Assembly (NCBI RefSeq): GCF_024496085.1
Contig: NZ_CP101751.1
Coordinates: forward strand, 3,038,001-3,102,000
Direction of reading: 5' to 3'
Origin: Flavobacterium cerinum
GTDB lineage: Bacteria; Bacteroidota; Bacteroidia; Flavobacteriales; Flavobacteriaceae
DNA: 64,000 nucleotides
Shown here: piece by piece, positions 49,943 through 59,400 of the stretch
Numbering within the stretch: the first letter of the stretch is position 1
How the letters are laid out: each line of letters begins with the position of its first letter
Notes under the pieces: model-generated
Seen by the model: the letters and a program-made list of their open reading frames with translations, nothing else
What the model was told of the DNA's origin: nothing
The model's database searches: none
Program-made: the position numbers and the translations under genes

Positions 49943-50602
49943 TTACAGGTAATTTTTTACAATTCGGTGTATGGTTTGTCCCAGGAAAGTATCGTCTGTC
50001 GGATCACCGATTGCGCTGAATTTCCATTCGTTATTTCGTTTGTAAAGTTTTCCCATGATGATGGATTGCTTTCCTACGTATTGTCCTTCTGCCGATACAT
50101 TATACGATGCAAATACAGAGTTTACACGAGTTGGCGTTCCTTCATACATTCTGATTTTAGAATACGGAATCTGAGAGAAATCTTCGCTACCTGCGTTATT
50201 CAGGAAAAAGAAGATTTGAGATACGTTAGGTCGGATTTTAGTCAAATCTACTGTGATGATTTCATTGTCCAAACCGTCGTCTCCTCCTGAATCTCCCTGA
50301 AGATCATCTCCGGTGTGACGTAATGCTCCTTCAACCGTTTCCAGTTTTCCTTTCGGTAATCCGAATTGTTGTAAAACTTCAACACGGTATAAAGGCGAAT
50401 ATAAATGGTCGCAAATTGCATTTTGATCGTCAACAAGAATACAACTTAAATCAAGGTCGATATTCTGGATTTTTTTTGATAATCCGAATAATCCTTTTGT
50501 TTCAATTGCACCCCAGTTTACGCCTACACAAAAATTGGTAAGGGATTCCCCTGAAGTTTTTCTCAGGTCAATTTTTTGACCTTTGCTTAAGTTAATAGCC
50601 AT
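49943..50602 (-). CDS. TerD family protein, long type (second copy)
   Basis: 219 residues. The TerD fold is shown by the start MAINLSKGQKIDLRKTSGES, the calcium-binding loop HTGDDLQGDSGGDDGLDNEI, and the end EWKFSAIGDPTDDTF. The insert near residue 30 (GLFGLSKKIQNIDLDLSC) and the length fit the TerZ-like branch. Paralogue of the 202-residue protein at 53290-53898, and the pair TerD plus TerZ-like occurs twice in this operon. It presumably binds calcium and joins the Ter complex on the cytoplasmic side of the membrane. Here the acidic loop keeps Asp at the ligand sites. Confidence 0.9.
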   Translation of the reverse strand: MAINLSKGQKIDLRKTSGESLTNFCVGVNWGAIETKGLFGLSKKIQNIDLDLSCILVDDQNAICDHLYSPLYRVEVLQQFGLPKGKLETVEGALRHTGDDLQGDSGGDDGLDNEIITVDLTKIRPNVSQIFFFLNNAGSEDFSQIPYSKIRMYEGTPTRVNSVFASYNVSAEGQYVGKQSIIMGKLYKRNNEWKFSAIGDPTDDTFLGQTIHRIVKNYL

Positions 50603-50638
50603 AATTATGATTGTTTTTTGGTTGTTTAATGCGATTGG

Positions 50639-51193
50639 TTAGTTGTATTTATTTAAGAAATCCTGAAGTCCGCCTTTTAATCCGGCACCAACTGCTTCGA
50701 ATTTCCATTCGTCATTTCTTTTATAGATTCTTCCGAATTCTACTGCTGTTTCGATTGAGAAATCTTCATCCAACTCATATTTTACGATTTCAGCATTATT
50801 AGCAGCATCTACAATACGGATAAATGAATTTCTGATCTGTCCGAAGTTTTGTCTTCTTGTATCCGCCTGGTGAATCGTAACTACGAAACAGATTTCGCTT
50901 ACGTCAGAAGTTATTTTCGAAAGGTCAACCAGTACTTTTTCATCATCTCCGTCTCCTTCACCTGTTAGGTTATCTCCGGTATGAATTACAGATTCGTCCG
51001 GTGATTTCAGGTTGTTGTAATACACAAAATGATTATCGCTGATAATTTTCCCGTTAGCTCCCAACATAAAGATAGATGCGTCTAAGTCGAACGCCTCACC
51101 TGTACTGCTTGAATTTGTATCCCAACCTAAACCTACTGTAAATTTAGGTGCTGATATATTCTGTCTTTGTCCTTTTTCTAAATTAATTGCCAT
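50639..51193 (-). CDS. terD: TerD family protein (second TerD copy)
   Basis: 184 residues, start MAINLEKGQRQNISAPKF. The calcium site is HTGDNLTGEGDGDDEKVLV, and conserved blocks are FDLDASIFMLG, NSFIRIVDAANN and EFGRIYKRNDEW. The length and pattern are nearly the same as for the TerD at 53903-54457, so it is a recent duplicate. TerD proteins bind calcium and are central to tellurite, phage and colicin resistance phenotypes in the Ter operon of enterobacteria. It starts two bases after the stop of the unknown 326-residue protein. Confidence 0.93.
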   Translation of the reverse strand: MAINLEKGQRQNISAPKFTVGLGWDTNSSSTGEAFDLDASIFMLGANGKIISDNHFVYYNNLKSPDESVIHTGDNLTGEGDGDDEKVLVDLSKITSDVSEICFVVTIHQADTRRQNFGQIRNSFIRIVDAANNAEIVKYELDEDFSIETAVEFGRIYKRNDEWKFEAVGAGLKGGLQDFLNKYN

Positions 51194-51195
51194 GG

Positions 51196-52176
51196 TTATT
51201 TTGAATTAATATTAATGTTTAACATTGCTCTTAAAATGTTGGTTTGTTCGTCAACATTTTGCAGCTCATCCAGAAAATCGACCGATGATATTTTTTCAAG
51301 ATATCCTTCCAATACTTCTTCGACATCTTCTGTCAGTGCTGTTTTTATGGTATTCAGTTTATTTTTAAGCCAATCATTTTTTTCGGTAAGGTCGCGAACA
51401 ATACTGTTTTTGTTGGATAGATTTTTCGAAAGATCGATCCCCTTATCGTTCTCTTCTTCCAAAAGGAAAAAAGATTTTGTACTGTTGATAAAAACGAATT
51501 TATCATTCGAATCGATAAACTCGTATACTTCGGCCATTTCATCACCAAATCGCAATCCGCAAATTAGCTTAACTTTAAATTTTCGGACATTGAGTCGACC
51601 CAGTAATTTTTTTTCAACGGTTACATATTCATTGTGATACGTTTTCCTGTCGTCCATATCTGTAAGCTGTAAAAACTGCTCACCTGTGATTTCTCTGTAA
51701 AATTCCCGGGCCAGTTTTGCCGAAAAAACGATAATATCGTTCCAGCTAAACGGTGTTGTTGTCGTTCCGTCCGACAACATATTGTACAATTGCCGTAACT
51801 TTTCCGACATCGTACGGCTGTGCTTAGCCGACTCTTCCCTGTAATCACAAAGCTGTGCTTCTTTTTCCAGTTTACCGATCAGATCCTGATTGATATAAAT
51901 CTCGTCAGAAACCAAAAGGTATTGCTGTTCTTTCGCTTTTTTGAGCTTTTGAAACAATTCAATTAACGTGGTTGTATACTGTATATGAAACAGTTCCAGC
52001 TTATTCGGATCCAGGGCGGGATTGGATTTAAACAGATTATGAATAACTTTAGTACGTATATAAACGGCAAATAAATTCTTATGGTTAAAAAAGTTAGACA
52101 ACATTTTAACCACCAATAACCGTTTTGCACTTTCATCCAGGATATTTTTGAATATTTCTTCCTGTTCCTGATTCAT
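51196..52176 (-). CDS. Ter-operon protein of unknown function (326 residues)
   Basis: Soluble, mostly helical, no signal peptide. I do not recognise a family. A first half rich in long helices (NILDESAKRLLVVKMLSNFF, LIELFQKLKKAKEQQYLL) is followed by a beta-like middle (RKFKVKLICGLRFGDEMAEVYEF) and a C-terminal coiled-coil-like segment (IVRDLTEKNDWLKNKLNTIK). It is locked between telA (22 bases before) and a terD (two bases after), which argues for a real core part of this Ter system. A link with TelA, which is also a long helical protein, is my guess. Confidence 0.75.
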   Translation of the reverse strand: MNQEQEEIFKNILDESAKRLLVVKMLSNFFNHKNLFAVYIRTKVIHNLFKSNPALDPNKLELFHIQYTTTLIELFQKLKKAKEQQYLLVSDEIYINQDLIGKLEKEAQLCDYREESAKHSRTMSEKLRQLYNMLSDGTTTTPFSWNDIIVFSAKLAREFYREITGEQFLQLTDMDDRKTYHNEYVTVEKKLLGRLNVRKFKVKLICGLRFGDEMAEVYEFIDSNDKFVFINSTKSFFLLEEENDKGIDLSKNLSNKNSIVRDLTEKNDWLKNKLNTIKTALTEDVEEVLEGYLEKISSVDFLDELQNVDEQTNILRAMLNININSK

Positions 52177-52198
52177 TTATTTAATCTCCTCTTCCTTC

Positions 52199-53287
52199 CT
52201 AACTGATAACTCCTTTTTTCAATTCGGCTTCCAGACTTTGTAACCCGGCATCAAGCTCTCTTCTTGTTTGTGCTCCCTGCTCGTGTATCTGTTTTACTTC
52301 TGTAAGCGTATCAATTAATGATTTTGTTGTATTTTTCAGTGTTTCCAGCGACACTATTGTGTTTTCATTTTCTTTGGCTACTTCAATACTGTTTTGTTTT
52401 AGCATTTCTGCATTTTTCTGCAAAATCGTATTGGTCGTTTCCGAAACTTTACGCTGTACTTCAATATTCTGACGTTGTCTTTGTAACGCTACCGCCAATG
52501 TTAACTGGTTTTTCCATACCGGCATTGTTGTCGTTAATATCGACTGTGCTTTTTCGGCAATAGACGTATTATTGTTCTGAACAACACGGATTTGTGCCAA
52601 TGACTGCAACAAGATAAACCGAACCACTTTCATGTCGGCCAACCTTTTATCCAATCGGCTTATAAAGTTTCGTTTATCGGAAATCTGATAATCCTGATAC
52701 TGAGCTGCATTCGCTTCCATTTCAGCTAATTCCTCATTAAGCTGTTTAAACTTAAGCTGACCAGCCACGATATAACGCTCCATTTCCTTAATCAGATTAA
52801 CGTTACTGTCGAACATCGTTTGAAGTGACGTATTGTCCTTAACCGAGTTGATCATTCCGGCTTTAACCTTATTACTGATTCGGTCTACGTTAGCAGTGAT
52901 CTTGTCGTATTTCTGGAAAATTTTCTTGACATCAATCACCATTTTACGCAATATCGGAATGTTTGAAAGAAAACGCTGAAACGCATTTTTATTCAGTTCG
53001 TCAACATCAATATAGTTTAGTTCGGCCAACAACTCATTAATAAGCGGACCAACATCACCGGCATGATGTGCTCTTACATTCGCCAGAAAGGTATCACTTT
53101 GACGCGAAATGCTATTTTGGATTTCCGCACCATAATTCAGAATGGAATTGGCATCATTCTCCGTAAGTTGATTGGAGATGGACTGATAGCCCGCTAAATC
53201 CGCTTCCTGAATATTCGCCAGATTAACATTCCCTTCTTTATCGATAGGGCCTGCCATTCCGGATAGTATTATTTCTTTATTTTCCAT
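52199..53287 (-). CDS. telA: Toxic anion resistance protein TelA
   Basis: 362 residues of the TelA/KlaA family (PF05816). Long coiled-coil helices dominate, with the typical blocks RFLSNIPILRKMVIDVKKIFQ, LIKEMERYIVAGQLKFKQLN and VRFILLQSLAQIRVVQNNN, and the TMPVWKNQLTLAVALQRQRQ segment. TelA proteins confer tellurite resistance in plasmid systems and are usual partners of TerD-family proteins in stress operons. It is cytoplasmic, may associate with the membrane, and starts two bases after the TerZ-like gene. Confidence 0.93.
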   Translation of the reverse strand: MENKEIILSGMAGPIDKEGNVNLANIQEADLAGYQSISNQLTENDANSILNYGAEIQNSISRQSDTFLANVRAHHAGDVGPLINELLAELNYIDVDELNKNAFQRFLSNIPILRKMVIDVKKIFQKYDKITANVDRISNKVKAGMINSVKDNTSLQTMFDSNVNLIKEMERYIVAGQLKFKQLNEELAEMEANAAQYQDYQISDKRNFISRLDKRLADMKVVRFILLQSLAQIRVVQNNNTSIAEKAQSILTTTMPVWKNQLTLAVALQRQRQNIEVQRKVSETTNTILQKNAEMLKQNSIEVAKENENTIVSLETLKNTTKSLIDTLTEVKQIHEQGAQTRRELDAGLQSLEAELKKGVIS

Positions 53288-53289
53288 TT

Positions 53290-53898
53290 TTACAGATAGT
53301 TTTGTTGAATGGTAACCACTGTTTCTTCCAATCTTCTGTCGCGGGTAGGCGTTCCGATTGCGTTAAATTTCCATTCTCCGTTTCTTTTATAGAAGTTCCC
53401 TAATACCATCGTCACACTTCCGGCAAAAGTCGGATCGTTTGCTACATCATATTTGGCAAAAACTTCATTCACACGGGTTGGTGTTCCTTCATAAATTCGG
53501 ATAGACGCAAAAGGAATATCTTTAAAATCCTGACCTCTGAAGCTATTAATAAAAAACGCTACGTGATTGGCTTTCGGATTTAATCTTGAAAAATCAACCG
53601 TGATTACTTCATTATCCAATCCGTCATCACCGTTAAGATCTCCGGTAAGGTCATCTCCACTGTGACGTATTGCTTGATCATTAGATTTTAATTGTCTAAA
53701 GCTCACCACATCCAGTGTATTTTTATTTTCGTCATATACTGCACAACTGGCATCCAAATCGACAGCTTCTTTCGTTTTAGAAAAGAAACCTTTCTTTTCG
53801 ATTGCGCCCCAGTTTACACCTACACAGATGTTTAACAGTTTAGAACCGTTACTTTTTTCAAGGTTAATTCGTTGTCCTTTTTCCAGATTAATTGCCAT
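53290..53898 (-). CDS. TerD family protein, long type (first copy)
   Basis: 202 residues, start MAINLEKGQRINLEKSNGSK. The TerD calcium loop is HSGDDLTGDLNGDDGLDNEV, followed by NSFRGQDFKDIPFASIRI and the end NGEWKFNAIGTPTRDR. It is paired with the 184-residue TerD upstream (four bases between them) as in the second copy of the pair at 49943-51193. The differences between the two long copies are larger than between the two short copies, so the long ones have diverged more. Confidence 0.9.
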   Translation of the reverse strand: MAINLEKGQRINLEKSNGSKLLNICVGVNWGAIEKKGFFSKTKEAVDLDASCAVYDENKNTLDVVSFRQLKSNDQAIRHSGDDLTGDLNGDDGLDNEVITVDFSRLNPKANHVAFFINSFRGQDFKDIPFASIRIYEGTPTRVNEVFAKYDVANDPTFAGSVTMVLGNFYKRNGEWKFNAIGTPTRDRRLEETVVTIQQNYL

Positions 53899-53902
53899 AA
53901 TC

Positions 53903-54457
53903 TTAATTGTATTTATTTAAATATTCCTGTAAACCACCTCTTTGTCCAACTCCGACAGCTTCGAATTTCCATTCGTTGTTTCTTTTATAAATTCTTCCGA
54001 ATTCTACCGCCGTTTCGATAGAGAAATCTTCTTCCAATTCGTATTTCACTAATTCAGCATTGGTTGCAGTATCTACAATTCGCACAAATGAATTACGCAC
54101 TTGTCCGAAGTTTTGTTTTCTGGCCTCCGCATCGTGAATGGTTACCACAATACAGATTTCAGTTGCTCTCGGATCAATTTTAGACAAATCAACATTAATT
54201 TGTTCATCATCTCCGTCACCGTCACCAGTAAGGTTATCTCCTGTATGCTCTACCGCCTCATCCGGAGATTTCAGGTTGTTATAAAATACAAAAAACTCAT
54301 CAGCCAGGATTTTTTTATTATCCCCCATGATGAAAACCGATGCATCAAGGTCGAATTGTGCTCCTGTAGAAGAAGTGTTAGTATCCCAGCCTAATCCGAT
54401 TGTAAATTTCGGAGCTGATAATGTCTCACGTTGACCTTTCTGTAAGTTGATAGCCAT
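53903..54457 (-). CDS. terD: TerD family protein (first TerD copy)
   Basis: 184 residues, start MAINLQKGQRETLSAPKF. Calcium site HTGDNLTGDGDGDDEQINV, with FDLDASVFIMG and NSFVRIVDTATN. It overlaps the end of the upstream PRTase-like gene by 32 bases, so expression is coupled. High similarity to the 184-residue TerD at 50639-51193 suggests one duplication inside this operon, with both copies kept. The acidic ligands are intact, so calcium binding should be preserved in both. Confidence 0.93.
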   Translation of the reverse strand: MAINLQKGQRETLSAPKFTIGLGWDTNTSSTGAQFDLDASVFIMGDNKKILADEFFVFYNNLKSPDEAVEHTGDNLTGDGDGDDEQINVDLSKIDPRATEICIVVTIHDAEARKQNFGQVRNSFVRIVDTATNAELVKYELEEDFSIETAVEFGRIYKRNNEWKFEAVGVGQRGGLQEYLNKYN

Positions 54458-55286
54458 AATTATTGCTTTTTTGGTTGGTTAATGTATAAATAAATGTAAG
54501 ATTTTCTTTGTATTCTGCTATGGTATGATAATTATTACTCACGGCCAGACGAAACAGTTCTTTTAAAGAAGCCGTATCCTCGATCCGATCCAATAATTCG
54601 TTGAATTCCATTTTCGGTAATTTCAATATGTATTTTACGGTTCTTGTATTAAAAACGAACGAATCGTGATTGATAACAGAAGCCAGACTTTCCGCATCCT
54701 TCACAAAGAAATAGTTATAATAGTTTTCGATGTTCGGATGGATATCTTTATTGATCAATTCAGCGTAATATAGAAAAACAAACTCTCCCTGAACGCCATA
54801 ATCCTCCAGTATCTTTTTTACGATATGCTCGTGACTACCGGTTATTTTAATATCGTCCATAAAGAGACACAGCTTACCGCTGATGTAATTTTTATCAATA
54901 TAATACGTGTCATTCGAGATCATTTTAACACGATCTTCATACGACAGGTTACCGTAATCTGTTGTATACGTCTGATTTCGGTATATTTTGGATTCAGCCA
55001 ACGCTTTTTTATTATGATCAAATAAAAATTCATTCATCCTGTTTTTAAAATAAAAACTAAGATAATTGGATGCCGTTGGTATAGACAAATACGGACTTGG
55101 CAGGATCACAATTTCATCATGTGCCAATATCATGTCTTTATATTTTGCAATAAATCCATCGAAAAGTTCATCACCGAATTTCTGAGCAATAGTACTATCG
55201 CCGAATTTGAATTTACTGTATTCCGCCTCTGAAAACGGACAATTATACTTATCTGTAATTTTATGCAGGCTGTAAGTTAGGTTCAT
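54426..55286 (-). CDS. Ter-associated phosphoribosyltransferase-like protein
   Basis: 286 residues, no signal. The PRPP-binding signature is LCLFMDDIKITGSHE near residue 140, which matches the hydrophobic-DD-x-x-TG pattern of type I phosphoribosyltransferases, and a hood-like N-terminal part precedes it (IVILPSPYLSIPTASNYLSFY). Proteins of this type are known from Ter operons and are thought to build or modify a nucleotide-like metabolite. A HAD hydrolase is encoded just upstream with a 26-base overlap, and the two may act in one short pathway. The product is unknown. Confidence 0.8.
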   Translation of the reverse strand: MNLTYSLHKITDKYNCPFSEAEYSKFKFGDSTIAQKFGDELFDGFIAKYKDMILAHDEIVILPSPYLSIPTASNYLSFYFKNRMNEFLFDHNKKALAESKIYRNQTYTTDYGNLSYEDRVKMISNDTYYIDKNYISGKLCLFMDDIKITGSHEHIVKKILEDYGVQGEFVFLYYAELINKDIHPNIENYYNYFFVKDAESLASVINHDSFVFNTRTVKYILKLPKMEFNELLDRIEDTASLKELFRLAVSNNYHTIAEYKENLTFIYTLTNQKSNNYGYQLTERST

Positions 55287-55965
55287 TTAAGTTTGTCTTT
55301 AAAAGATGTGCGTTAAAACCGAATGTAAGCGCTCCGTCATAATCCGAAACCACATTATCTCCTACATGGATAATTTCGCTTTTTTTAATATCATTTGTTT
55401 GCAAAATCATATCGTAAGCATACTGATATAATTGTTGATTCGGTTTGGAATAGCCGATTTCATCCGAATAAAGCTGAAACGAAAAATACCGGCTTATTTC
55501 ATAATGCTCCAGAATTTTCCGTAAACTGCTTCCTTTTATAAAAGCCGTATTACTCAATATATTCATACCAATACCTTTGGCGTGTAACGTTTCCAGCACT
55601 TGCGGTATGGTATCGTGAATAAGCAACGGTTTATAGGCGAACAAAAGCTCTTCCGTTTCTTTATAGAAACCGTCCAGATCCTTTTTAGTATAACGCTCAA
55701 TTTTACCGTCAGTAAGATTTCCGAGAATTAAAAGATAGATCTCATAAGTATCCAGATTCTTCCCTACCTTTTCGTTTATGGTATTGGTAAGCAAATCCAT
55801 ATTTCGTATAACGGCTGTCAGCTCTTCCATCGGTTTATCTATTTTAAAATAGTCGCGGAACAGTTCGTTTCTTTTGTTTTTGAATTGCGGATTGGATCTG
55901 ATTATCGTGAGCCACAAATCAAATGAAATATGTTTATAATGATCAAAATTAGGTATCCAATCCAT
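55261..55965 (-). CDS. HAD family hydrolase, Ter-associated
   Basis: 234 residues from the ATG at 55965. A TTG at 55980 would also be in frame but lies in the likely start site of transcription. HAD motifs: FDLWLT (nucleophile Asp, motif I), SNT in MNILSNTAFIKGSS (II), the Lys in EIGYSKPNQQLYQYA (III), and HVGDNVVSDYDGA (IV). The usual second Asp of motif I, two places after the nucleophile, is a Trp here, which means that a classic phosphatase acid/base is missing. It may still form the phospho-enzyme, or act as a different hydrolase. First gene of the Ter operon. Confidence 0.82.
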   Translation of the reverse strand: MDWIPNFDHYKHISFDLWLTIIRSNPQFKNKRNELFRDYFKIDKPMEELTAVIRNMDLLTNTINEKVGKNLDTYEIYLLILGNLTDGKIERYTKKDLDGFYKETEELLFAYKPLLIHDTIPQVLETLHAKGIGMNILSNTAFIKGSSLRKILEHYEISRYFSFQLYSDEIGYSKPNQQLYQYAYDMILQTNDIKKSEIIHVGDNVVSDYDGALTFGFNAHLLKTNLNEPNLQPA

Positions 55966-55987
55966 ATAATTATATTGCAAATGGAGG

Positions 55988-56018
55988 TAAATATAGAATA
56001 TAATCTATTCGAAAACAA
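55988..56018 (-). promoter_or_regulatory. Candidate promoter of the Ter operon
   Basis: On the minus strand a -33 TTG (56018-56016), 20 bases, and a -7 TATATTTA (one mismatch to TAnnTTTG, 55995-55988). The start of transcription should be near 55982, about 17 bases before the ATG at 55965. Confidence 0.5.
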
Positions 56019-56363
56019 TTTAATTTTATATTAAGTAATCATTTCCTGATCGTACTATTTCTGAAATACTTCGGAATGATTTCCTTACGGAAATTCCTCA
56101 TTCATTTTTTTTTCACTCGATTGAGATTAATTTTATCGGAAATCTATCAAAAACCCCGGCTATTATTTTGATATTATTTTCTGTTCTTATTCTTCTCTTT
56201 ATTTTAATAAAATAAAATTACTCCGGTTTTTACATTTCAGATTACGGAAATCCGTAAAATCACAAAGAAAGGTTTTAGCGCTAAAAGCAGTAGCATATCA
56301 ACGTTTCTTTACATTATTCGATGTGCTGTTTATTAGTAAATTAAAAAAAGTAGTAGATAACAC
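56019..56363. other. Hairpin-rich intergenic region upstream of the Ter operon
   Basis: No open frame of note. It holds three compact inverted repeats: ATTTCC-TTAC-GGAAAT (56079-56094), TTACGG-AAAT-CCGTAA (56242-56257) and the 14-base palindrome TTTTAGCGCTAAAA (56273-56286). It ends in a plus-strand terminator, so a plus-strand small transcript is possible. Confidence 0.5.
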
Positions 56364-56398
56364 AAAGCCCCTTTTCATAACGATCAGGGGCTTTTTTT
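56364..56398. terminator. Intrinsic terminator, stronger on the plus strand
   Basis: Hairpin AAAGCCCC / GGGGCTTT with a 15-base loop and a run of T on the plus strand. It lies past the stop of the minus-strand repeat protein at 56424 and may also end that transcript. Confidence 0.7.
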
Positions 56399-56423
56399 AA
56401 GTAAATTAGGTGAATATAATGAT

Positions 56424-59400
56424 TTACTTCTTTACAAATTTTGCATGAATCCCGGTAGTCGATTTTACAATATACATACCGGATGCCAACGAACCGATGT
56501 TAATGGTATTACTACCCGATTTTAACGATTCATGACGGATTATTTTTCCTGTCATATCCAGAATAATAATTTCATCTGCTTCTTTTATTTCAATAAATAA
56601 CTGATCTACGGCCGGATTCGGGTAAAGATTCCATTTATTTTGTTCGAATTCTTCGCTACCTAATGTTGTAACCGACACACATTCTGATGTTTTAGTACAA
56701 CCATTTTGTGTAATCATAACAGCATAAGAACCACTTGCTGTTGGTGTAAAAGAATCATTTACAGCACCGTTAACCGGTTGGTTTCCATTACAATTGATCC
56801 ATTGGTATGTAGCTCCGGTTGCAGAAGCGGTAATCGTATTCCCCTGAATTGTCACTCCGGTATTAATAGTCGTTACCGTTACCGTCATTGTTGTTGTCAC
56901 AGCGCATTGTCCTGCATTTGGCGTAAAAGTATATGTTGTTGTGGCAGTATTATTAATTGTCGGACTCCAGATACCGCTAATTCCGTTTGTAGCATTTGAA
57001 GGCAATGTAAAAGTACCTCCGGAGCAAATGGCAGGAATCGGTGTAAATGTAGGGACAACAGGTGTTGTAACGTTCATCGCAACCGAATTACTGATCGCTG
57101 TTACCGGTGATGCACAAGCCGCATTACTTGTCATTTCACAGGTAACGATACTTCCATTTGCGAGGGTAGTTGTTGTATAAGTAGCCTGATTTGTACCGAC
57201 TATATTTCCATTCACTTTCCACTGGTATGAAGGTGATGTTCCGCCATTGGTTGGTACAGCTGTAAATACAACACTAGTCCCCGCGCAAATTGAAGTGGTA
57301 GTAGTACTGATTGTAACGGAAGGTGTACAAGTAGCCGGTGCCGGTCCGGTAAGACAAATTGAAAATGTACCGGTCGTTAGTGTTTCACCTGCATTAATTA
57401 CTCTGACATAATATTCCTGTCCGATAATAAGGTTGGTTGCGGAATAACTTTCAGAAGTTCCGAATGAAGCATTTGCGCAAGCCATACTCGTTCCGTTACA
57501 ACCGCCTTGCAGTAACTGAATCGCAGGATTGGTCCCGGATTGGGCTGAAATCGCAACCGACATCGTGGTGGCAGTAGCTGTAAATTTATACCAAACATCC
57601 TGCACTGCATTCGGGTAGCTCGACGCACAAGAGGCTGCTCCGCCATCGTTTAACGCGCCGCTAAACGTTCCTGAAATATTAGTACAGGTTGCATTTGGCG
57701 TTAAGGTTGTCGCATTGGCACAAAGATCATTTGCAGGAGTCGGATAATTGGTCAAACAAATCGTAAAGGTTCCTGTAGTTAATTGGTCTGCGCCGTTAAT
57801 TACACGAACATAATACTCCTGACCCGGAATAAATATATTACCAAAATAGCTTTCCGAGGTACTATACGAAAAATTTCGACAAGCAATGATCGTTCCGTTA
57901 CAACTACCTTGCAGAATCTGAATCGCCGGATCATTTCCGGATTGCGCAGAAATTGCAATCGCCATTGTAGGATGCGTTGCTGTAAATTTATACCAAACAT
58001 CTTGTACTGCATTTGGATAGTTAGGTGCACAAGATACAGCTCCGCCATCGTTTAACGATCCGCTAAACGTTCCTGAAATATTGTTACACGTTGCATTTGG
58101 TGTTAAGGTTGTCGCATTGGCACAAAGATCATTTGCAGGGGTCGGATAATTGGTCAAACAAATCGTAAAGGTTCCTGTAGTTAATTGGTCTGCGCCGTTA
58201 ATTACACGAACATAATACTCCTGACCCGGAATAAAGATGTTATTAAAATAACTTTCGGAGGTACTATACGAAGCATTTCGACAAGCAATGATCGTTCCGT
58301 TACAACTACCTTGCAGAATCTGAATCGCCGGATCATTTCCGGATTGCGCTGAAATTGCAATCGCCATTGTAGGATGCGTCGCTGTAAATTTATACCAAAC
58401 ATCTTGTACTGCATTCGGATAGTTAGGTGCACAAGATACGGCTCCGCCATCGTTTAATGCACCGCTAAAGGTTCCTGAAATATTGGTACACGTTGCATTT
58501 GGTGTTAAGGTTGTCGCATTGGCACAAAGGTCATTTGTCGGAGTCGGATAATTGGTCAAACAAATCGTAAAGGTTCCTGTAGTTAATTGGTCTGCGCCGT
58601 TAATTACACGAACATAATACTCCTGACCCGGAATAAAGATGTTATTAAAATAACTTTCGGCTGTTCCGTATGACACATTTCGACAAGCGATAATTGTTCC
58701 GTTACAACTACCTTGCAGAATCTGAATCGCCGGATCATTCCCCGATTGCGCTGAAATTGCAATCGCCATTGTAGGATGCGTCGCTGTAAATTTATACCAA
58801 ACATCTTGCACCGCATTCGGATAGCTCGACGCACAAGAGGCTGCTCCGCCATCGTTTAACGCTCCGCTAAACGTTCCTGAAATATTGGTACACGTTGCAT
58901 TTGGTGTTAATGTTGTCGCATTCGCACAAAGATCATTTGCAGGAGTCGGATAATTGGTCAAACAAATAGTGAAGGTTCCTGTAGTTAATTGGTCTGCGCC
59001 GTTAATTACCCGAACATAATACTCCTGACCCGGAATAAAGATGTTATTAAAATAACTTTCGGCTGTTCCGTATGACACATTTCGACAAGCGATAATTGTT
59101 CCGTTACAACTACCTTGCAGAATCTGAATCGCCGGATCATTCCCCGATTGCGCTGAAATTGCAATCGCCATTGTAGGATGCGTCGCTGTAAATTTATACC
59201 AAACATCTTGCACCGCATTCGGATAGCTCGACGCACAAGAGGCTGCTCCGCCATCGTTTAACGCTCCGCTAAACGTTCCTGAAATATTGGTACACGTTGC
59301 ATTTGGTGTTAATGTTGTCGCATTCGCACAAAGATCATTTGCAGGAGTCGGATAATTGGTCAAACAAATAGTGAAGGTTCCTGTAGTTAATTGGTCTGCG

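Noticed and set aside
37461..55965. The Ter region as an integrated mobile island
   Set aside because: No integrase, transposase, tRNA or flanking direct repeat was seen, and base use looks like the neighbours. Transfer in the past cannot be ruled out, but it is not shown here.
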